From Rhodospirillales bacterium (GTDB taxonomy: Bacteria > Pseudomonadota > Alphaproteobacteria > Rhodospirillales > 2-02-FULL-58-16): a stretch of DNA of 11,679 bases. Of this stretch, positions 6,643-11,679 are shown in pieces. A program made the translations under genes and the position numbers. Numbering within the stretch: position 1 is the stretch's first letter; each line of letters begins with the position of its first letter. The notes under the pieces were generated by a model. That model ran no database searches. It was given only the letters and a program-made list of their open reading frames with translations, and had not been told where the DNA came from. Location of the stretch: contig JAJFIG010000109.1 of assembly GCA_021775195.1 (NCBI GenBank), positions 1-11,679 on the forward strand, written 5' to 3'.

Positions 6643-7635
6643 TTATCGGCCGGCGCCGGCGGCCTGTGCCGCCTTGATCACGTCGGCGCCGATTTCGGTT
6701 TCGAACTTCTTCCATACCGGGACCAGGCGCTGGCGCCAGGCTTCGCGTTCGGCGTCGCCAAGGCGCAAAATCTCGACCCCTTCCGCCGCCGCCACCTTCC
6801 TGCGGTCGCTCTCGGCCTTTTCACCGGCAAGCCGGTTCACCTCCGCTGTGACCTCGGCAAGGATGGCCTCGAGTTCGATCCGGATGTCGGTGGGCAGGCC
6901 CTGCCAGAAGGCCGTGCTGGTGACCACCATGTAACCGAGAAAGCTGTGCCCGGCCTCGGTGAAGTGGCGCTGGAACTTGTGCAGGCGCCGCGAATAGATG
7001 TTGGACCAGGCATTTTCCTGTCCCTTGACCAGGCCCTCCCGCACCGCGTCGGTGACGCGTTTGAAGGGCATGGGGATGGCGACCACGCCCAGGCGCGCGT
7101 ACTGCTCCTGGAAGACAGCCGAGGGTTCGATGCGGAAGATGAGTCCCTTGGCGTCGCCGGGCACGCGGAGCGGCCGGTTAGCCGACATCACCCGGGGACC
7201 GTTGTCCCAATAGGCCAGGCCCTTGATGCCCCTGGGAGCCATGGAATCAAGCAGCGCGCGCCCGGTCTTGCTGGCCTGAAACGTATGCACCGCATCCAGG
7301 TCCTTGAACAGGAACGGCAGGTCGAAGACCTGAAGGGACTTATTGTAGCTGCGGAATTTGGCCAGCGACGGTGCCGCCATTTCGGCATCGCCGAAGAGCA
7401 GCGCCAGCAGTACCTGGTCGTCGGTGAACCGCTGCGAGCGCGGATAGACCTCGACCCGGACCTTGCCGGCCAGTCGTTGTTCGACCTTCTCCTTGAACAG
7501 GTTGGCGCCGATTCCCTTGGGCGTGTTGGTGCCGACAACGTGGGAAAACCGGATGACGATCTGATCGGCCCGCGCCGGCACGATGATCAGGGCCACCAAG
7601 GCGAACGCCGCGAGTACCGTTGTGCGAAATAGCAT
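6643..7635 (-). CDS. Orphan TRAP-type C4-dicarboxylate-binding protein (DctP paralogue)
   Basis: A 330-residue periplasmic solute-binding protein of the DctP family. The signal peptide runs to about 23 (IIVPARA), followed by IVIRFSHVV. Family features include the conserved arginine R168 in GLIFRIEPS, which in TRAP binding proteins forms the salt bridge with the ligand carboxylate, GQENAWSNIYS and VWKKFETEIG at the end. The start ATG at 7635-7633 is chosen because GGAGGAGT (7650-7643) lies seven bases upstream and a signal peptide begins at once; the frame is open further upstream but crosses the promoter. It closely resembles the divergent dctP gene, about two-thirds identical by eye over the first 85 mature residues, less later. 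It has no DctQ or DctM partner of its own, so it may deliver a different ligand to the neighbouring DctQM or assist DctB in sensing; both are inferences. A consensus sigma-54 promoter lies upstream. Confidence 0.9.
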   Translation of the reverse strand: MLFRTTVLAAFALVALIIVPARADQIVIRFSHVVGTNTPKGIGANLFKEKVEQRLAGKVRVEVYPRSQRFTDDQVLLALLFGDAEMAAPSLAKFRSYNKSLQVFDLPFLFKDLDAVHTFQASKTGRALLDSMAPRGIKGLAYWDNGPRVMSANRPLRVPGDAKGLIFRIEPSAVFQEQYARLGVVAIPMPFKRVTDAVREGLVKGQENAWSNIYSRRLHKFQRHFTEAGHSFLGYMVVTSTAFWQGLPTDIRIELEAILAEVTAEVNRLAGEKAESDRRKVAAAEGVEILRLGDAEREAWRQRLVPVWKKFETEIGADVIKAAQAAGAGR

Positions 7636-7732
7636 CGACGTGACTCCTCCGTTGCTCCCGATGGCGCGGCGGCCGGGCGAATTGGCCCACGGCCTTCGCC
7701 GCGTCCATGCAATCCATGTAATTATTGTCCAA

Positions 7733-7749
7733 AGCAAATACCGTGCCAG
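7733..7749 (-). promoter_or_regulatory. Sigma-54 promoter of the orphan dctP-like gene
   Basis: Read on the minus strand, CTGGCACGGTATTTGCT matches every defined position of YTGGCACGRNNNTTGCW. Transcription would start near 7722, leaving a leader of about 87 bases. The shared upstream sites at 7880-7930 lie 131 bases or more away, within normal looping range. An eight-A tract at 7785-7792 lies between and could favour bending. Confidence 0.88.
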
Positions 7750-7879
7750 GACCGGGGCAAGGCTTGTCTTTTCACGGCAGCAGCAAAAAAAATCGTGGCG
7801 GATTAAGACCTTGGTGCCGATCTGGCCGCTGTCCGCGGCAAAACGCCGGGCCCCGGCAACCACCGCCGTAAACGGAAAT

Positions 7880-7897
7880 TTGTGCGGATTTCCGCCG
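7880..7897. promoter_or_regulatory. Putative DctD-binding site A
   Basis: TTGTGCGGATTTCCGCCG contains the perfect dyad GCGGA-TT-TCCGC. It matches site B at 16 of 18 positions, with starts 33 bases apart, about three helical turns. The motif resembles the TGTGCGG-type sites I recall for rhizobial DctD at dctA; this comparison is from memory. Tandem sites on one face of the helix are typical for NtrC-class activators. Confidence 0.65.
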
Positions 7898-7912
7898 CCG
7901 CCAAACCCCGGA

Positions 7913-7930
7913 TTGTGCGGAGTCCCGCCG
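7913..7930. promoter_or_regulatory. Putative DctD-binding site B
   Basis: TTGTGCGGAGTCCCGCCG is the second tandem copy, with a slightly imperfect dyad (GCGGA-GT-CCCGC). It ends 88 bases before the plus-strand sigma-54 promoter of dctP. Together with site A it could serve both divergent promoters. Confidence 0.62.
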
Positions 7931-7965
7931 AATCAGGGCTCCGGCCGGGTCCGGCTGTTCATCGC

Positions 7966-7978
7966 CAAGGCGTTGATC
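7966..7978 (-). promoter_or_regulatory. Candidate IHF site between activator sites and dctP promoter
   Basis: CAAGGCGTTGATC matches the reverse complement of the IHF consensus WATCAANNNNTTR at all but the final position. It lies between the putative DctD sites and the sigma-54 promoter, where IHF usually bends DNA. The consensus is short, so chance cannot be excluded. Confidence 0.45.
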
Positions 7979-8018
7979 TGCCTGGATTCTCCGCCGAACC
8001 ACCGTGGGGGTCCGCCAC

Positions 8019-8035
8019 TTGGCACGAAGATTGCG
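8019..8035 (+). promoter_or_regulatory. Sigma-54 promoter of dctPQM
   Basis: TTGGCACGAAGATTGCG matches YTGGCACGRNNNTTGCW except at the last base. The GG (8021-8022) to GC (8033-8034) spacing is correct. Transcription would start near 8046, giving a leader of about 100 bases before the dctP ATG. Tandem activator-like sites lie about 90-140 bases upstream. Confidence 0.87.
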
Positions 8036-8130
8036 AAGATTAAGACCACACGCGATCCCGTTGCCATCGCTCTTGCCCATCGGCGAAGCGGCGGCATCGC
8101 GGGTCCAGGGAGTTCAAGAGTTCACCATAG

Positions 8131-9132
<1,002 letters not shown>

Positions 9133-9175
9133 CGCCGGCGGTTAACGCAGTTCCAGTATCCGGGGGGATGCAATC

Positions 9176-9751
9176 ATGTTGGCAAGGGTGACTGACCATC
9201 TGGAAGAGGGGGTGATCTCCCTCCTCCTCGTCGGTATGACTCTTCTGGTGTTCGTCGAAGTGGTGATGCGCTTCGTCTTCAGCGCCGGGTTCCTCTGGAT
9301 ACAGGAACTGACCCTTCACGCTTCGGCGTGGATGGTCCTGTTGGGCGCCTCTTATGGCGTCAAGGTCGGCGCCCACATCGGCGTCGACGCCGTCGTCCGC
9401 CTGCTCACCCCCGCCGTCCGCCGGGCCGTGAGCATGGTCGCGGTGGTCTTCTCCCTCATGTACTGCGGACTGTTCTCCTACGGCGCCTGGATCTACCTGG
9501 GCAAGGTCTACAAGATCGGCCTCGAGCTCGAGGACATGGAGTTCCCCAAGTGGATCGCCCATTCCATCCTCTTCATCGGATTCATTCTGCTGGCATTCCG
9601 CCTGCTTCAGCTCATGTGGGCGTTGTACAAGGGCGAGACCGACGGGTTCCACGTCGCCGACGAGGCGGCTGAAGCCCTGGAGCACCTGGAACAGGAACGC
9701 GCCGAGCAAGAAGCCGCCGGCAGTACCGGCAACGGGGAAGCCCGGTCATGA
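9176..9751 (+). CDS. dctQ: TRAP transporter small membrane subunit DctQ
   Basis: A 191-residue integral membrane protein with four hydrophobic segments: about 13-35, 45-63, 85-108 and 127-148. Conserved DctQ features are the WIQELT motif at 41-46, GAHIGVD at 65-71 between the second and third helices, and FPKW at 123-126 before the last helix. DctQ pairs with DctM to form the sodium-coupled transporter membrane complex. The C terminus carries an extra hydrophilic, glutamate-rich tail (about 158-191), so the protein is somewhat longer than many DctQ subunits. The start ATG at 9176 follows a G-rich ribosome-binding site around 9162-9167. The stop overlaps the dctM start as ATGA, so translation is probably coupled and subunit ratio controlled. 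Confidence 0.92.
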   Translation: MLARVTDHLEEGVISLLLVGMTLLVFVEVVMRFVFSAGFLWIQELTLHASAWMVLLGASYGVKVGAHIGVDAVVRLLTPAVRRAVSMVAVVFSLMYCGLFSYGAWIYLGKVYKIGLELEDMEFPKWIAHSILFIGFILLAFRLLQLMWALYKGETDGFHVADEAAEALEHLEQERAEQEAAGSTGNGEARS

Positions 9752-11148
9752 CCACCGCAGCCCTGTTCATCATACTGTTCGGATGCATGGTCATCGGTAT
9801 GCCCATCGCCCTGGCGCTCGGCTTCTCCAGCGTCATGACGATCCTGCTGTTCTCCAACGACTCCATCGCCTCCATCGCCTTGAAGCTGTTCGAAGCGGTG
9901 TCCGAGCATTACACCCTTCTCGCGATTCCGTTCTTCATCCTGTCGTCCGCCTTCCTCTCCACCGGAGGCGTCGCCCGGCGCCTGATCCGTTTCGCCATCG
10001 CCATCGTCGGCCACATCCGCGGCGGCCTGGCCATGGCCTCGGTGGTCGCCTGCATGCTGTTCGCTGCCGTCTCCGGCTCGTCGCCGGCAACGGTGGCGGC
10101 CATCGGCTCCATCGTCATCGCCGGCATGGTCCACGCCGGCTATCCCGAGAGCCTGGCCGCCGGCGTCATCTGCAACGCCGGCACGCTGGGCATCCTGATC
10201 CCGCCGTCCATCGTCATGCTGGTCTACGCCGCCGCCACCGAGGTCTCGGCGGCGCGCATGTTCATGGCCGGCTTCATTCCCGGACTGATGATGGGGCTGA
10301 TGTTGATGCTGGTCATCTACATCGTCGCCCGCGTCAAGGGGCTGCCGGCCCAGAAGTGGCCCGGCATCGCCGAGATCGCCGGCGCCGGCTTCAGTGCCAC
10401 CGGCGGCATCATGCTCATCGTCATCGTCCTCGGCGCCATCTACGGCGGCGTCGCCAGCCCCACCGAGGCCGCCGCCGTCTCCGCCGTCTATGCCTTCATG
10501 GTCGCCGTCTTCGGCTACCGCGACATGGGGCCGCTGAAGACCGTGGCCTGGCGCAATGAAGGCGAATCCATGGGCGCCCTGGTCGCCCGCAACCTCTGGC
10601 AATCCGTGGCCGCCTTCCCCCGCAGCCTGATCGACGCGGAGGTTCGCCGGGTGATCATGGACGCGGCCAAGGTCAGCATCATGCTGCTCTTCATCATCGC
10701 CAACGCCATGCTGTTCGCCCATGTCCTGACCACCGAGCGCATCCCCCATTCCATCGCCCAGACGATCGTCGCATGGGGCCTGCCGGCATGGGGTTTCCTG
10801 ATCATCGTCAACATTCTGCTGCTCGCCGCCGGAAACTTCATGGAGCCCTCGGCGATCCTGCTGATCATGGCGCCGATCCTGTTCCCCATTGCCACCAATC
10901 TCGGCATCGATCCCATTCACCTGGGCATCATCATGGTGGTCAATATGGAGATCGGCATGATCACCCCGCCGGTGGGACTGAACCTGTTCGTCACCGCCGG
11001 CATAACCGGCAAAAGCATCCTCTGGGTGGTCCGCGCCGCGTTCCCCTGGCTGATGGTCCTGCTGGTGTTCCTGGTGATCATCACCTACGTGCCTCAGGTC
11101 TCATTGTTCCTGCCCGAGTACATCGACCATCTCAAGGGCTACAAGTAA
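9748..11148 (+). CDS. dctM: TRAP transporter large membrane subunit DctM
   Basis: A 466-residue polytopic membrane protein carrying the ion-coupled translocation path. Family hallmarks are the helical-hairpin regions SGSSPATVAAIG from 109, GTLGILIPPS at 145-154 and the C-terminal mirror motif GMITPPVGLNLF around 404-414, along with many hydrophobic helices. The usual DctM is near 425-430 residues. The extra length appears to be a hydrophilic stretch at about 255-305 (after VFGYRD and before AAKVSIMLLF), in a loop between the two halves. The start ATG at 9748 overlaps the dctQ stop by four bases. The last gene of the dctPQM operon, it is followed by a hairpin. C4-dicarboxylate specificity comes from the context (dctBD, malic enzyme) rather than from DctM itself, since the large subunit is similar across TRAP systems. 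Confidence 0.94.
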   Translation: MTTAALFIILFGCMVIGMPIALALGFSSVMTILLFSNDSIASIALKLFEAVSEHYTLLAIPFFILSSAFLSTGGVARRLIRFAIAIVGHIRGGLAMASVVACMLFAAVSGSSPATVAAIGSIVIAGMVHAGYPESLAAGVICNAGTLGILIPPSIVMLVYAAATEVSAARMFMAGFIPGLMMGLMLMLVIYIVARVKGLPAQKWPGIAEIAGAGFSATGGIMLIVIVLGAIYGGVASPTEAAAVSAVYAFMVAVFGYRDMGPLKTVAWRNEGESMGALVARNLWQSVAAFPRSLIDAEVRRVIMDAAKVSIMLLFIIANAMLFAHVLTTERIPHSIAQTIVAWGLPAWGFLIIVNILLLAAGNFMEPSAILLIMAPILFPIATNLGIDPIHLGIIMVVNMEIGMITPPVGLNLFVTAGITGKSILWVVRAAFPWLMVLLVFLVIITYVPQVSLFLPEYIDHLKGYK

Positions 11149-11152
11149 CCGC

Positions 11153-11187
11153 AACGGCTGGGCCTGCCCGTGACAAGCCCAGCCGTT
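11153..11187. terminator. Hairpin after dctM, probable terminator
   Basis: Arms AACGGCTGGGC (11153-11163) and GCCCAGCCGTT (11177-11187) pair perfectly over 11 bases around a 13-base loop, starting four bases past the dctM stop. No T tract follows, so termination may be partial, allowing some read-through into the malic enzyme gene 56 bases beyond. Confidence 0.6.
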
Positions 11188-11243
11188 CCGGTGCAAGATG
11201 GTCCTCTTCGGGTGCGATCCCGGTTGGTGTGCAGGGAGGATAG

Positions 11244-11679
11244 ATGTCCGACAAACTGAACAAGGCGGCGCTCGACTATCATCGTCTTCCCCGCCCCGGC
11301 AAGCTGACGGTCAGCGCCACCAAGCCCTTGGCCAACCAGCGCGATCTGGCCCTCGCCTATTCACCGGGCGTCGCCGCGGCCTGCCTGGCCATCGCCGCCG
11401 ATCCGTCGGAGGCCCCTTCCCTGACCGTGCGCGGCAACTTGGTGGCGGTGATCAGCAACGGTTCCGCCGTCCTCGGTCTCGGCAACATCGGGCCCCTGGC
11501 GGCCAAGCCGGTGATGGAGGGCAAGGCGGTCCTGTTCAAGAAATTCGCCGGCATCGACGTCTTCGACATCGAGGTCGACGAGTCCGACCCCGACAAGCTG
11601 GTCGACATCATCGCCAGCCTGGAGCCCACCTTCGGCGCCATCAATCTCGAGGACATCAAGGCACCCGAGTGCTTCATCG
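11244..11679 (+). CDS. maeB: NADP-dependent malic enzyme, N-terminal part (3' end outside window)
   Basis: The frame runs open from ATG 11244 to the window edge, 145 residues. GGAGGA (11235-11240) lies three bases upstream. The sequence matches the N-terminal malic domain: Y39 in LAYSPGVA, the likely catalytic tyrosine; [22 protein letters not shown] with K94, the likely general base; and [10 protein letters not shown] with E136 and D137, the expected metal ligands. The enzyme decarboxylates malate to pyruvate while reducing NAD(P). The cofactor preference, and whether the protein has the C-terminal phosphotransacetylase-like domain common in proteobacterial malic enzymes, cannot be seen here. 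It lies directly after the dicarboxylate transporter operon, so imported malate could be fed to pyruvate; this link is an inference. No sigma-54 promoter is seen just upstream, so it may have its own promoter or depend on read-through. Confidence 0.93.
   Translation, partial: MSDKLNKAALDYHRLPRPGKLTVSATKPLANQRDLALAYSPGVAAACLAIAADPSEAPSLTVRGNLVAVISNGSAVLGLGNIGPLAAKPVMEGKAVLFKKFAGIDVFDIEVDESDPDKLVDIIASLEPTFGAINLEDIKAPECFI

Noticed and set aside
7636..7863. Upstream extension of the orphan dctP-like frame
   Set aside because: It crosses a consensus sigma-54 promoter and would bury the signal peptide; the ATG at 7635 has GGAGGAGT at proper spacing.
7801..8047. Exact ten-base repeat GATTAAGACC at 7801-7810 and 8038-8047
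   Set aside because: Short enough to arise by chance in a 500-bp region and without dyad symmetry; not reported as a site.
9607..10920. Long minus-strand open frame (437 codons) opposite dctQ and dctM
   Set aside because: Composition is dominated by D, G, H, Q and E with no domain, and it is the antisense of a clearly real dctM; a typical high-GC shadow.

Overview
The window looks like chromosome from a GC-rich alphaproteobacterium, probably a Rhodospirillales-type organism. This rests on the overall base composition, the rhizobial-style DctB/DctD pair next to a TRAP dicarboxylate transporter, and an exosortase-type (PEP-CTERM) secreted protein. No lineage marker such as an rRNA gene is present, so the assignment is an inference.

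Layout. (1) Bases 3-1705: the 3' part of an aerobic glycerol-3-phosphate dehydrogenase gene (glpD) converges on, and overlaps, a glycerophosphodiester phosphodiesterase gene (ugpQ type). Together they could turn glycerophosphodiesters into dihydroxyacetone phosphate. (2) Bases 1706-2005: intergenic, with no gene I can support. (3) Bases 2006-5316: dctB-dctD, a sensor kinase and sigma-54 activator pair translationally coupled by ATGA. (4) Bases 5317-6620: an AT-richer island with a 463-bp regulatory region and one gene for a secreted PEP-CTERM protein. Upstream of that gene are three copies of a 17-bp box (TGTCGGGATTCTTTACA), a 19-bp palindrome and a near-perfect sigma-54 promoter. A strong hairpin closes the gene. 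(5) Bases 6643-7635, minus strand: a lone DctP-type binding protein. (6) Bases 7636-8145: a divergent control region with a sigma-54 promoter facing each way, two tandem 18-bp activator-like sites between them and a possible IHF site. (7) Bases 8146-11148: dctP-dctQ-dctM, a complete TRAP C4-dicarboxylate transporter, followed by a hairpin. (8) Bases 11244-11679: the 5' part of a malic enzyme gene.

How the genes fit together. DctB would sense periplasmic C4-dicarboxylates and phosphorylate DctD. DctD would activate sigma-54 RNA polymerase at both divergent dctP promoters, inducing the TRAP transporter and the extra binding protein. Imported malate (or succinate and fumarate after conversion) could be decarboxylated to pyruvate by the adjacent malic enzyme. 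The PEP-CTERM gene also has a sigma-54 promoter, but its upstream boxes differ from the putative DctD sites. This suggests a separate activator, of the PrsR type known from PEP-CTERM systems, that is not encoded here.

The features most worth a second look are the triple box plus sigma-54 promoter of the PEP-CTERM gene, and the shared divergent promoter region serving two DctP paralogues.
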